From: Pseudomonadota bacterium
Lineage (GTDB): Bacteria; Pseudomonadota; Gammaproteobacteria; UBA5335
Direction of reading: 5' to 3'
NCBI GenBank assembly: GCA_034189865.1
Contig: JAXHTV010000002.1
Coordinates: 144,500 to 208,499, forward strand
DNA length: 64,000 nucleotides
The notes below the pieces were generated by a model. The model did not search any database and was not told the origin of the DNA. It worked only from the letters and a program-made list of their open reading frames with translations. Shown in pieces: positions 54,837 to 63,860 of this stretch; positions within the stretch are counted from its first letter, which is position 1; each line of letters opens with the position of its first letter. The position numbers were made by a program, and so were the translations under genes.

Positions 54837-55511
54837 ATGGCTATCCTGGGCGTTTCCGGCATCGGCTTTTGGCTCAGCCATGCCATCGCTTTATCGGCTG
54901 TGGCCTATGCTGCGTATAGCGCGGACTGGTCACGCCTCAAAAACTCACAACTGCAACATGTGTTCTTCGCCAGCTGTCTGCTGATCGGACTCATGTGGAC
55001 CATGCGAACTGAGGTTTTGCCGCCGATCAGTTTGCATTTCTTCGGCGTGACGACACTCACATTAATGATGGGCTGGCGTATGGCGACGGTAGGCGCGGCG
55101 CTGGCCGTATTGGTCGCCGGCGTGTTTCAGGGCCAAGCCTGGCATACGATCGCCACTGACTATTTGATTTTGGGGCTGGTCCCCGTTCTGCTTTCTCAAG
55201 CGGTACTGCTGGTGGTCACTCATAAGCTTCCCGCCAACATCTTCGTGTATATTTTCGGGGGCGCCTTCGTCGGTTCCATGATTGCCGCTATCGGCGGCGG
55301 ATTGCTGGAATTCACTTTGGCGCCTACCCTGTCCGCTGATGCCGCGACACTGGCGTTGGCAGACTACGTCGTGATTCTGCCGCTGCTGTTGTTTGGCGAG
55401 GGTTTTCTTAACGGTGCGTTTGTCACCATGCTGGTGGCCACCCGGCCTCAGTGGATATTGACCTTCGACGATGCTCGCTATCTCTACGGCAACAACGAGA
55501 CGGGGCAGTAG
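54837..55511 (+). CDS. CbiM-like energy-coupling-factor membrane protein
   Basis: 224-residue inner-membrane protein with about six helices, resembling the CbiM-like group annotated as predicted ECF permease: SGIGFWLSHAIALSAVAYAAYSADW, MRTEVLPPISLHFFGVTTLTLMMGWRMA, GLVPVLLSQAVLLVVTHKLPANIFVYIFGGAFVGSMIA and VVILPLLLFGEGFLNGAFVTMLV. No CbiQ/CbiO partners are adjacent, so transport of cobalt or nickel is not established. The ATG at 54837 (MAILG) is preferred to one 14 codons earlier. Confidence 0.75.
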   Translation: MAILGVSGIGFWLSHAIALSAVAYAAYSADWSRLKNSQLQHVFFASCLLIGLMWTMRTEVLPPISLHFFGVTTLTLMMGWRMATVGAALAVLVAGVFQGQAWHTIATDYLILGLVPVLLSQAVLLVVTHKLPANIFVYIFGGAFVGSMIAAIGGGLLEFTLAPTLSADAATLALADYVVILPLLLFGEGFLNGAFVTMLVATRPQWILTFDDARYLYGNNETGQ

Positions 55512-55596
55512 ATAGGCGGGCGAACAGACGCGACGGCTGGCCCGCGACACTCGCGCCCTATGGCAATGCGGCAGCAGAAAGAGCATCCAGGGACGG

Positions 55597-56463
55597 TCAA
55601 GCGGCTGGATTTCGCGCAGTGATAAACCACGTGCTGGAAGGTCCCCACACCTCACCGTTCCGTAGATAGGGTCGGAAAACTTCCCCTAACGCCTCGCGCA
55701 CTTGCGGTAAACGCCGCTCGCCCTCTTCTCCCGCCAAGCGAATAATTTCACCCGCCGGCCCCAGTGCCATGGCGAATTCAACCGCTTCGTCAATGCTGTG
55801 CCCGATGCAGATATCGGCATCGAAACGCTCAAACCGAATACGGTCGAAACCCACACTGCGCAACATGGAACTCACCATATCGGGCCCGGACATGGAGAAC
55901 GGCCCTGGGCCGCAATGCACCTGGTCGGTCTCGTCGTGGGACACCACAGGTACCAGCTCCCGAACGCACATCTCCGCTTCATACAACCAGGTGTTGTCCT
56001 CCCGCTTACGCCATACGATTTGCGTAAATTCACCGCCCGGTTTCAGCGCCCGGCGTATATTGGCCATGGCCGCCCCGGGCAAGGCAAAGAACATCGTGCC
56101 GAATCGCGCAAAAACCGCATCGTACGGGCCATGCAGATCGTCTCGTTGAACGTCGGCCACCAAAAACTGGGCGTTGCGGGTCTTTCGAGTTTCAGCGGCC
56201 GCGCGCGCTTCGCGAACGAAGTTTTCGGCACAGTCAGCGCCGACGGCCAGACCATCGGGCGCCACCTGTTGTGCGATGCGAAGCGTGCTGTCGCCGAAAC
56301 CGCAGCCGACATCCAACACACGTTGCCCCGGCTGGTACATATCGCGGGAGAAAACTTCATTGCTGTGGGCGGACAAGCCGTCGACGAGCAAGTGTTTGAA
56401 ACGGGAGAACTTATCAAAAAGTATCGTATCCCAAGCGTCGACGATGATCTGGTTCTCATCCAT
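55597..56463 (-). CDS. Class I SAM-dependent methyltransferase
   Basis: Small-molecule methyltransferase, about 288 aa. SAM motif I RVLDVGCGFGDSTLRIAQQVAP, VGADCAENFVREARAAAE, YDAVFARFGTMFFALPGAAMANIRRALKPGGEFTQIVWR. The long C-terminal half (residues 170-280) is the substrate cap. The ATG at 56463 (MDENQIIVDAWDT) is preferred to one 17 codons upstream on the basis of the family start. Similar genes act in quinone or polyketide methylation, but the substrate here is unknown. Confidence 0.87.
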   Translation of the reverse strand: MDENQIIVDAWDTILFDKFSRFKHLLVDGLSAHSNEVFSRDMYQPGQRVLDVGCGFGDSTLRIAQQVAPDGLAVGADCAENFVREARAAAETRKTRNAQFLVADVQRDDLHGPYDAVFARFGTMFFALPGAAMANIRRALKPGGEFTQIVWRKREDNTWLYEAEMCVRELVPVVSHDETDQVHCGPGPFSMSGPDMVSSMLRSVGFDRIRFERFDADICIGHSIDEAVEFAMALGPAGEIIRLAGEEGERRLPQVREALGEVFRPYLRNGEVWGPSSTWFITARNPAA

Positions 56464-56580
56464 GATCGATAATCCCAATGGCTGGCGGTCGCCACACCGT
56501 AGCAACGAGCGCATACCGACGCAAACGGTGGGCTTCCCTGCCCCGGTTCTGTCCGATGCGTCGGTCTCCCAACCAGATCG

Positions 56581-59094
56581 CTAGAGCGACTCGGCGCAGT
56601 CGCTCAGCCACAGGCGCACGTCGCGAAAATTCACCCGTCCGTCATCGTTCAAATCGGCTGCCCCGATGGGCCAGGGATAACCCGAGCGCTCCAGCCAGTA
56701 AGCGACGAAAATGAATGCCAAGTCCCGTTCATCGGTCGCCTGATCGCCGTTCACATCGCAGAAAGAAACACTCCCGCCCAAAGCCAAATCGACAATCAGC
56801 GGATCGTGATCCGAGGCCCGATAAGGGTCGGCGTTGTAGAGCGAACCCACCTGTCCGGGCGAGAGGAACTCCTCGTTGTAGTCCAGAACGCGAGGTTCGT
56901 CGGCATTGATATGCCACTCCGTGGCGGCGTGAACCTGGCCCGCCAGCGAGGGCGTTGCCAACGCATGATCAAGCGAGCCCGATTGCCCCATAAATATGTA
57001 GCTGTAGGCGCTATCGCCCAGCGACTGCTCGATGAGATTCACGTATCCACCCGTAACGATGGCGTCGACAGGATCTTCTTTGGCATAGGCGTTGAGATCC
57101 CCGATGATCAACACGTCCGAATCACCGCTTCCGGTGGGATCGGTCGCAAGCCAGTCGACCTGCGCTTGGGCCGCCGCTGTCCGGGTGAGGTTGCAGTTGC
57201 CTTGGCCATCGCCGGTATCCGGGTCGCCCAGGTCATCGCAATCCGACCCCTTGGACTTGAGGTGATTGACCGCCACCGTGAGTCGCTCTCCGTTCTCCAC
57301 AGATTCGAATGTCTGCGCCAAAACCGGTCGGTTTTTAGTATCCACAAAGCGCGGATCGACCGTACCATCGAGAATGGCCGATGCGCCCGTCGGCGTCACG
57401 GTGCCGGGGCGGTAGATCAAACCCACCGTAATTTGGTCGGTCCCAATCTGCGAGACGCCGGGATCCACAAATGCATAGGTGTCGCCACCCGCCACCGCAT
57501 TGAGTCGATCGACCAGGCCGGCGATGGCGGACTGTGGTCCGTAACCATCATTTTCGAGTTCGATCAAACCCAGAACGTCGGCCTCCAGCTCAATGATCGC
57601 GCTCACGATCTTGTCGCTCTGGCGCTCGAACTCGCTGACGCTGTCGGCCCCGCGAGCGGTGGGGAATCCACCGCCGGCACCGTCGCCGTTGAAATAATTC
57701 AACACGTTGAAACCAACCACCCGGAGATGTTCCTCGCCTTTTTCCGGCGCACCGGATCGTGCATTGGTAGGGCTAAAGACCGGCTCAACGGTGGGTTGCA
57801 GGCGATAACGGCCGAAGCCATAGCTGAGAACGCCCTCAAGCCCTGACACCGTATCGCCCACGCGAGCGGTGGTGAATGCCGACAAGCCAGTCGGCGTGGG
57901 GTATACGATGGGGTCCGGATTCTGATCGGTACTGCCGTCGTCCAACAGCAATCGCTTGAGGGCATTGGCGTCGGCCAATGCCAGTGCCGCCGGACCCGGC
58001 TCGACCACCTGCGTCGGTTGCATCAAACGCTCGGTGGCCAAGTCCAACTCTCCAAACCGGCCGAGGTTGAAATTCTCCGTAATCACCAGCGTTTGCTCCA
58101 CCACAACACGCATGCCTTCGTAGCGTTCCAGATCGGAAACATCGGTGAGCGGCAAACTGATGGTTGCAGGTGTGGCGGTGGATGCGGCCTCGCATTGCCG
58201 TACCGAGCTGACATTGATGAGCTGCGTCAGATCGAACGACTCGGCGACTTGTCCGGCAACCCGGACCCGGTCACCGATATTCACTTGGTCGCTGGCCGAT
58301 GTGGCCACAAAAATGCCTTCGGACGTCGCCGAATCGCCGTCCTGGTCCGTGTCTTCTTCTTGCACGAAAAATCCGCCGAGACGATCCGAGCCTTCGAAAT
58401 CACCAACGACGATACCTTCGATCTCAACCGCCTGGCCGACAAGAGGACTCGTCTGCCCACTGCCCTGGATGGCGGAAATCAGTTCCGCCGGGTCACCGCA
58501 TTCTCCCAACACCGGGGGTTCCTGGGGTTCACCGAAAACCTGGTCGGTGTTGCACTGACCGAAACTGCTATTCGTCGGGCCCGTCCAGGAGAAGTCTTCC
58601 GAGGTTTGACCGGTTCCGGTTAATTGCAGCGAAGCACCCACCGGGGTGCTGCTGGTTTCGGCAACGGCGATATCGACGCTGGTCAGGCCCACCGCCGTGC
58701 CGCCCAGGGCCTCGAAACTGCCTTCGTAACTGATGAACTGCATAACCGCACCGCTGTCATCGATTAGCGCAATGCCGTCCGGTGCGCCGTTTTGGATGCC
58801 GTTACTCGGAAAATCGACCACCTGAACGCCCAAACCGTCACAACGGTCGGGCAAGACCCCACTCAAATCCACCGTGCCGTAGGGCGCACGCACCGAACTG
58901 GAACCGTTGTATAACTCGAGTGTCCAGCCGGTCAGGTCCGTGCCGGCCGGGCCTGCGATTTCGATCGCCTCGCCGCTGTCCGTGCCTTCGTTGTCGTAAT
59001 GGAATTCATTAACGAAAACAGAACTGGCGTGAACGGGTAGGGTCACTATCAGGCCCGCGAATGCAGGCCCGACATACCGTCGCAGGTGGATCAT
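56581..59094 (-). CDS. Secreted ExeM/NucH-type endonuclease with lamin-tail and dockerin-like domains
   Basis: Extracellular nuclease, 837 aa. Signal peptide (GPAFAGLIVTLPVHA); lamin-tail domain (VFVNEFHYDNEGTDSGEAIEIAGP, residues 25-185); OB-type domain (VGQAVEIEGIVVGDFE ... GIFVATSASDQVNIGDRVRVAGQV, 215-300); endonuclease/exonuclease/phosphatase domain from about 460 with VVGFNVLNYF, ELEADVLGLIELENDG, AVNHLKSKG, VLIIGDLNAYAKEDPV and ASDHDPLIVDL. The end (about 785-835) carries two EF-hand-like loops, DVNGDQATDERD and DLNDDGRVNFRD, as in type I dockerins, instead of the GlyGly-CTERM often seen in ExeM. Probably cleaves extracellular DNA for phosphate or biofilm turnover. Confidence 0.92.
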   Translation of the reverse strand: MIHLRRYVGPAFAGLIVTLPVHASSVFVNEFHYDNEGTDSGEAIEIAGPAGTDLTGWTLELYNGSSSVRAPYGTVDLSGVLPDRCDGLGVQVVDFPSNGIQNGAPDGIALIDDSGAVMQFISYEGSFEALGGTAVGLTSVDIAVAETSSTPVGASLQLTGTGQTSEDFSWTGPTNSSFGQCNTDQVFGEPQEPPVLGECGDPAELISAIQGSGQTSPLVGQAVEIEGIVVGDFEGSDRLGGFFVQEEDTDQDGDSATSEGIFVATSASDQVNIGDRVRVAGQVAESFDLTQLINVSSVRQCEAASTATPATISLPLTDVSDLERYEGMRVVVEQTLVITENFNLGRFGELDLATERLMQPTQVVEPGPAALALADANALKRLLLDDGSTDQNPDPIVYPTPTGLSAFTTARVGDTVSGLEGVLSYGFGRYRLQPTVEPVFSPTNARSGAPEKGEEHLRVVGFNVLNYFNGDGAGGGFPTARGADSVSEFERQSDKIVSAIIELEADVLGLIELENDGYGPQSAIAGLVDRLNAVAGGDTYAFVDPGVSQIGTDQITVGLIYRPGTVTPTGASAILDGTVDPRFVDTKNRPVLAQTFESVENGERLTVAVNHLKSKGSDCDDLGDPDTGDGQGNCNLTRTAAAQAQVDWLATDPTGSGDSDVLIIGDLNAYAKEDPVDAIVTGGYVNLIEQSLGDSAYSYIFMGQSGSLDHALATPSLAGQVHAATEWHINADEPRVLDYNEEFLSPGQVGSLYNADPYRASDHDPLIVDLALGGSVSFCDVNGDQATDERDLAFIFVAYWLERSGYPWPIGAADLNDDGRVNFRDVRLWLSDCAESL

Positions 59095-59392
59095 TGCGCT
59101 TCCTCACGATCGTCGGCTTAGGGCGGTTTGGCGGTACACGCCAAAAAGACTCACCCTAGGGGGCGGTTATGACCGATTCGTGAGCAATCAATGACGAACT
59201 AATGACCGGAAGCGGTTCCCGCGGGAACTCCAACGGAAAAGGATCGAATTTGGTCAGCTCGTCGTCGGGCTGACTGCGGATGCCCTCGCCCTCGGTGACA
59301 ATCCTGTAATCTTCGGAGCGACCGGCAAGAAAAACGGCGCAGAGTGGGTCTTGATGTATGAATAGGTCGCGATGGGCGGCAGGAGGATGGTC

Positions 59393-60436
59393 GTGCTAGA
59401 AGACGTTAAGCGATACTACGGCGAAACCCTAACCGGCAGCGAGGATCTGAAAACCAACGCCTGCTGCACGCCGACGGGTTTACCACCCGAGCTGAAGGCA
59501 ATCCTGTCCGAAATCCACGAAGCGGTCGCAACGCGTTACTATGGATGCGGACTGGTGATTCCGCCCCAGCTGGAAAACACCCGGGTATTGGATCTCGGTT
59601 GCGGCGCCGGGCGGGATTGCTACCTGCTCTCCCGTTTGGTGGGAGAAAACGGCGAGGTGGTCGGTGTCGATATGACCGAAGCCCAACTGGCCGTCGCCCG
59701 CGCCCACTTGGACTACCATACCGAGCGGTTCGGCTACCGGCACGCCAACGTGCGCTTTGTGCAGGGATACATCGAACAGCTTGATCAGCTGGGGCTGGGA
59801 GAGGACCAGTTCGACGTCATCGTTTCCAACTGCGTACTCAACCTCTCGCAGGACAAGCACGCCGTCTTGGCCCAAGTCCACAGACTGTTGAAGCCCGGCG
59901 GCGAATTTTACTTCTCCGATGTGTACACCGACCGTCGAGTCCCCACCGAACTAACCCAAAACCCCGTGCTGTACAGTGAGTGTTTAAGCGGCGCGTTGTA
60001 TTGGAACGACTTTCTCGAGCTCGCCGGAAACGCGGGATTTGCCGATCCCCGGTTGGTGGAAAACCGGCCACTCACCATCAGCGAACCGGAGATTCTTGCT
60101 CAATTGGGGGGTATTCAGTTCTGTTCCGCGACCTATCGGCTGTTCAAGATTCCGGGGTTAGAAACCACGCGTGAAGACTATGGCCAATCCGTGCGCTACC
60201 GGGGCGGTGTAACGCATGTCCCCGACCGTTTTCGACTCGACGCCGACCACGTGTTCGACAGGGGACGGATCGATCCGGTATGCGGCAATACCTTTCGGAT
60301 GCTCAAGGAATCACGCTTTGAGCCCTATTTTGATTTCTTCGGCGACCGGCGCACCCATCTCGGCGCCTTCGGCATCGACAATCGACGCAACCCTTTCGGT
60401 GCGACGGTCGATTCATCGGCGCAAAACTGCTGCTAG
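59393..60436 (+). CDS. arsM: ArsM-like arsenite S-adenosylmethyltransferase
   Basis: SAM-dependent methyltransferase of the arsenite type, 347 aa. Typical: NACCTPTG near the N-terminus, RYYGCGLVIPPQLENTRVLDLGCGAGRDCYLLSRLVG, GVDMTEAQL, SNCVLNLSQDKHAVL, FSDVYTDRRVP, SECLSGALYW. The cysteines at C24/C25, YYGCG, SNC and SEC are those expected to bind As(III); the protein also ends in CC. The best start is GTG 59393, six bases after AGGAGG; ATG codons at 59372 and 59387 flank the same site. No arsR, arsC or arsB nearby. Confidence 0.87.
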   Translation: MLEDVKRYYGETLTGSEDLKTNACCTPTGLPPELKAILSEIHEAVATRYYGCGLVIPPQLENTRVLDLGCGAGRDCYLLSRLVGENGEVVGVDMTEAQLAVARAHLDYHTERFGYRHANVRFVQGYIEQLDQLGLGEDQFDVIVSNCVLNLSQDKHAVLAQVHRLLKPGGEFYFSDVYTDRRVPTELTQNPVLYSECLSGALYWNDFLELAGNAGFADPRLVENRPLTISEPEILAQLGGIQFCSATYRLFKIPGLETTREDYGQSVRYRGGVTHVPDRFRLDADHVFDRGRIDPVCGNTFRMLKESRFEPYFDFFGDRRTHLGAFGIDNRRNPFGATVDSSAQNCC

Positions 60437-60462
60437 GTATCGCGCCTTCGCATCGGCATTGC

Positions 60463-61272
60463 TCAACCGCTAAACGCGCGGGTTACCAAAGACTGCGTCA
60501 CATGGCCGATGGTGCCGTGGGTGTCGTAGAGTTTGGTTTCCGTGGTGCCGAAGCCGGTGGGCTGAATACTCGTGCTCGATTGCAGGCAAATCCATTCGCC
60601 TTCGGGATAACGGTGCAGGTGCATGTCGATATCCGCATTGATACAGGCCACCTTGCCCCCCAGATACACCTGGCCCAAGCCGTTGCCGAAGTCCGACATC
60701 ATGCCCATGTAGCTGATTGAGGTGTTCTCCTGCCCTTGAACCACGTCGGCGTTGATTCTCAGCCATGCGGTGCCTTCCCCACGGAACTGAAAGCCGCCCA
60801 CCACCTTCGCATCCACCGCGAAATTGAGCCCCGGCGGAAGCTTTTTCGCATCCTTGGGCGCGCTACCCAGAAAGCCCGAGATGTCGATCCCGTCCGGTCC
60901 CTCGGGCGTATCCGACGGCACACGGGCGTAATCCGGCAATTCAACTTCCTGCACACGCGCCCGCAGGCCGGTGGCCCGGGCGACCTCCACCCCTTCGGCC
61001 ATCAATCGCGCCTGAATCACAGAGATGCGCTTTCCATCCCGGACTTTGTCCAGCTCAACCCGGACGGGCACACGTGGTGCCGGGCGAAACAAATCGTTGG
61101 TGATGCGAACGAATCGCATATCCGGGTTGGGGTCGAAATGATCCAGTGCGTGAGCGAGAATTCCGGCGATAGCGCCTCCATGAAGCAACCCGGAATCCCA
61201 AGGTGAACAGGTTCGCAGACTGGGAACGTAAAGATCCCCGTCGCGCTCGTAAAGTGGTTCCCTCGTTGACAT
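60463..61272 (-). CDS. Double-hotdog acyl-CoA thioesterase-like protein
   Basis: 269 residues of the TesB-like/4HBT_3 double-hotdog type: PWDSGLLHGGAIAGILAHALDHFDP (first hotdog, start of central helix), FRPAPRVPVRVELDKVRDGKRISVIQARLMAEGVEVARATGL, and the second half GQVYLGGKVACINADIDMHLHRYPEGEWICLQSSTSIQPTGFGTTETKLYDTHGTIGHVTQSLVTR. It probably hydrolyses acyl-CoA; chain length unknown. ATG 61272 with AAAGGA upstream; the frame runs 13 codons further upstream. Confidence 0.85.
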   Translation of the reverse strand: MSTREPLYERDGDLYVPSLRTCSPWDSGLLHGGAIAGILAHALDHFDPNPDMRFVRITNDLFRPAPRVPVRVELDKVRDGKRISVIQARLMAEGVEVARATGLRARVQEVELPDYARVPSDTPEGPDGIDISGFLGSAPKDAKKLPPGLNFAVDAKVVGGFQFRGEGTAWLRINADVVQGQENTSISYMGMMSDFGNGLGQVYLGGKVACINADIDMHLHRYPEGEWICLQSSTSIQPTGFGTTETKLYDTHGTIGHVTQSLVTRAFSG

Positions 61273-61400
61273 AGCAATCCTTTGACTCAATTCCCTGTTA
61301 TCCGCAAGCAAGGCAATCCGCTACCGATGCCGGAAGGCGAAACGAAGAATATTACCTTGTCGGAGATGGCAAGAAAATCGACGCCGAAAACGAAAGGGGG

Positions 61401-61865
61401 TTAAACGCGAATGTCTTCCGTGATGGAACGCTCGTGCACCGAAACACGATGGCCGTCGGGGTCTTCCACCACGAACTGCCATCCCGCTTGGGGATCGAAA
61501 TGTAAGTAACGGTTAATGGTGGCGCCGGCAGCGCTGACTCGGCGATAACAAGCATCCACCTCGTCCACCGCGAGCTGGGTCTCGCAACACGCCCGCCGTT
61601 GACCGGGGACCAAACGAAGACGCGAGCCGGCTTCGTCTCGGAGTTGTACCGACTGATCGGCCCGCTCCGGTTTAATCACCTGTAGCCCCATGACTTCCTG
61701 GTAAAACCGCACCGAGCGGTTTAAATCAGCGACGGCAAAATCCTCTTGCCTGCGACATTGGGCTGAATAGCTGGAATTTTCCTTGATGCCCACCTGGTTG
61801 GGTCTCAGTGACGCCGTGTGTCCGGCGCTGCTAATAATGGCACCATTCATTCGCGTTTGCCACAT
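61401..61865 (-). CDS. Glyoxalase/bleomycin-resistance (VOC) family protein
   Basis: VOC-fold protein: DFAVADLNRSVRFYQEVMGLQVI, CCETQLAVDEVDACYRRVSAAGA and WQFVVEDPDGHRVSVHERS form the two beta-alpha-beta-beta-beta units. The usual first metal His before FAVADL is replaced by acidic residues, so metal chemistry may be lost. The first 40 residues (MWQTRMNGAIISS...) do not look like VOC; the true start may be later and is not settled. Substrate unknown. Confidence 0.75.
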   Translation of the reverse strand: MWQTRMNGAIISSAGHTASLRPNQVGIKENSSYSAQCRRQEDFAVADLNRSVRFYQEVMGLQVIKPERADQSVQLRDEAGSRLRLVPGQRRACCETQLAVDEVDACYRRVSAAGATINRYLHFDPQAGWQFVVEDPDGHRVSVHERSITEDIRV

Positions 61866-61980
61866 CCAACAAGCAGATTTTTAGCGTGGATCACCCGCCG
61901 TATACACGTCGGCTGCTCGAGACCCGGCCCGATCCGCGAGATAACAAAACACCCCACCTAAACGAAATAGTTTTACAAAT

Positions 61981-61999
61981 AATAATAATTATCATTACT
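61981..61999 (+). promoter_or_regulatory. Fur-box-like operator upstream of the cytochrome c peroxidase gene
   Basis: The 19-base stretch AATAATAATTATCATTACT matches 14 of 19 positions of the classic Fur box GATAATGATAATCATTATC. It stands out in an otherwise GC-rich region, about 95 bases before the peroxidase start and 115 before the divergent VOC gene. Confidence 0.5.
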
Positions 62000-62094
62000 A
62001 TCTCAGCTTCTCGTGATCTCTCGGTCGGTCACCATGTCGACCACCCATCATCTCTCGGCAGCTCAAGGATGAAACGGACACAGGAGTGTATTCG

Positions 62095-63762
62095 ATGAAA
62101 CTGCGCACGCTGATCGTACTGTTTGTTTGCCTGCCCGCCCTTTGGCCCGTGGGATCGACAGCTTCCGAAGCGCCCGACCCCGCCGAGATACAGATGGGCG
62201 AACGCCTGTTTCTCGAAACCCGATTCGCCCAGTTTTTCTTCGCCAACGGCACCGGCGGCGATCCCGCCTTGGATACCACCGAAACCACCGCTGCCCCCTT
62301 GCCGGGGCCATTCGCCGGGGAAAGCATGAATTGCCGCGCGTGCCATCTGGTGGACGAGCACCTGGAAGCAACCGAAGGCGGCATGCGCAGCTACGGCGAT
62401 TTCGCGCGCCGCAGCCCCATCCCGGCGCGGGAAGATGGCAAAACCCACACCGTGCGAAACTCCCCGCCCCTGGTCAACGCCTCGCTCCCGCGCTTCGGTG
62501 GCGCCTTATTCCACTTCGACGGTGAGTTTCCCACCATGCCGGATCTGGTCAAAGGCACCCTGACCGGCCGCAACTACGGCTGGTTACCGACCGAATACGA
62601 TCAGGCCGTGAGCCACATTGCCGAGATAATCCGCAATGACGATGGCAGCGGGGATTTAGCGCAAGAGTTCGGCGGCCCCTACCGCATCGTGTTGGCCGGT
62701 ACCGACCCGTCGCTACCGGAAGCGCTCCGGCTCCCACCGGAATTCAGAATCGACACCGAAACCGCCAGCGACCGGCAAATTCTCGATGCGGTGGCGAAGC
62801 TCATCGCCGCCTATGTTGAAGACCTCACCTTCGAACAGGACCCGACCGGCCAGTTCGTCGCGTCTCCGTACGATCTGTTCCTGGCGAAAAATGGCTTGCC
62901 ACGCGGGCCAGCAGAAGGTGAATCCCCGCAAAAATACAGCCGCCGTCTGGCACGGCACTTGGCCTTTCTCCGCAAGCCGATATTCGTCTCGCCAGACGAG
63001 GGTGAATTTGCCTTTCACGACCAACCGTTCGTGTTCGGCGAACAGGAGCTGAAAGGCATGCGAATATTCTTTCGCGAGGCGGACCCCATGGGCATTAACT
63101 TTCCCCCCGCGATCCCAGGCGCCACCGGCAACTGCGTTGCCTGCCACACCGCGCCGGCTTTTACGGACTTCGGCTTTCACAACACCGGCGCAACGCAGCG
63201 CGAGTATGACGAACACCATGGCCCCGGCGCTTTCGCACAACTCAAGCTCCCTTCGCTGCTCGTGCGTAATCTCCAAGCGGACATGTACTTACCGGCCAAC
63301 GCTGCAAACCCCGACTCCGCAGAAATATTCCTGCGCGTGCCGGACGCCAACCGCCCGGGCGAAACGGATTTGGGCGTGTGGAATATGTTTGCCAATCCCA
63401 CCATCCCGCGGCCGCAAGTCAAACTCTGGACCACGCTTTGCCGCCAAAGCCTGCGAGAAGCCATCAAGATGCGGGAATCCTCACCGGCTCGGCCGTGCTC
63501 CCCTTCAACCCTGCTGAACCGCTCCGTGGCCGCCTTCAAGACACCGGGTCTGCGCGACTTGGGGCACTCTGCCCCGTACCTGCACACTGGGCAGTTCGAT
63601 TCCCTTGAAGACGTGATCGAGTTCTACATCGACAGTGCCAAGCTGGCGCGTACGGGGGATTTGGTCAATGCCCCAGCGGAGCTGGCCGACGTTGATTTGG
63701 CTGCGGAAAACATCCCGGCCCTGACCGCTTTCCTGCGGGCGTTAAACGAAGACTACGAATAG
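62095..63762 (+). CDS. Di-haem cytochrome c peroxidase / MauG-like protein
   Basis: Exported c-type cytochrome, 555 aa. Signal peptide to about residue 24 (LIVLFVCLPALWPVGSTA). Two haem motifs: CRACH (Cys80, Cys83, His84) and CVACH (Cys347, Cys350, His351), and the CCP/MauG signature TPGLRDLGHSAPYLHTGQFDSLEDVIEFYID near the C-terminus. At 555 aa it is longer than classic CCP (about 330-350) because of an insert between the haems. Likely periplasmic H2O2 reduction or a MauG-like oxidation; not decidable from sequence. ATG 62095 has AGGAG upstream. A Fur-like box precedes it. Confidence 0.88.
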   Translation: MKLRTLIVLFVCLPALWPVGSTASEAPDPAEIQMGERLFLETRFAQFFFANGTGGDPALDTTETTAAPLPGPFAGESMNCRACHLVDEHLEATEGGMRSYGDFARRSPIPAREDGKTHTVRNSPPLVNASLPRFGGALFHFDGEFPTMPDLVKGTLTGRNYGWLPTEYDQAVSHIAEIIRNDDGSGDLAQEFGGPYRIVLAGTDPSLPEALRLPPEFRIDTETASDRQILDAVAKLIAAYVEDLTFEQDPTGQFVASPYDLFLAKNGLPRGPAEGESPQKYSRRLARHLAFLRKPIFVSPDEGEFAFHDQPFVFGEQELKGMRIFFREADPMGINFPPAIPGATGNCVACHTAPAFTDFGFHNTGATQREYDEHHGPGAFAQLKLPSLLVRNLQADMYLPANAANPDSAEIFLRVPDANRPGETDLGVWNMFANPTIPRPQVKLWTTLCRQSLREAIKMRESSPARPCSPSTLLNRSVAAFKTPGLRDLGHSAPYLHTGQFDSLEDVIEFYIDSAKLARTGDLVNAPAELADVDLAAENIPALTAFLRALNEDYE

Positions 63763-63860
63763 CAACATCGGCGGCGGCAACCATTGGCATGGTCCAAGCA
63801 GGCTGACTTCTGCAACCCCTTTGATGGGAGCAGTCGGATGAGCTTAGCCAAGATGCCGGG

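Noticed and set aside
54837..55511. Functional cobalt/nickel ECF transporter
   Set aside because: Only a CbiM-like membrane protein is present; no CbiN, CbiQ or CbiO genes adjoin it, so the transport function is not claimed.
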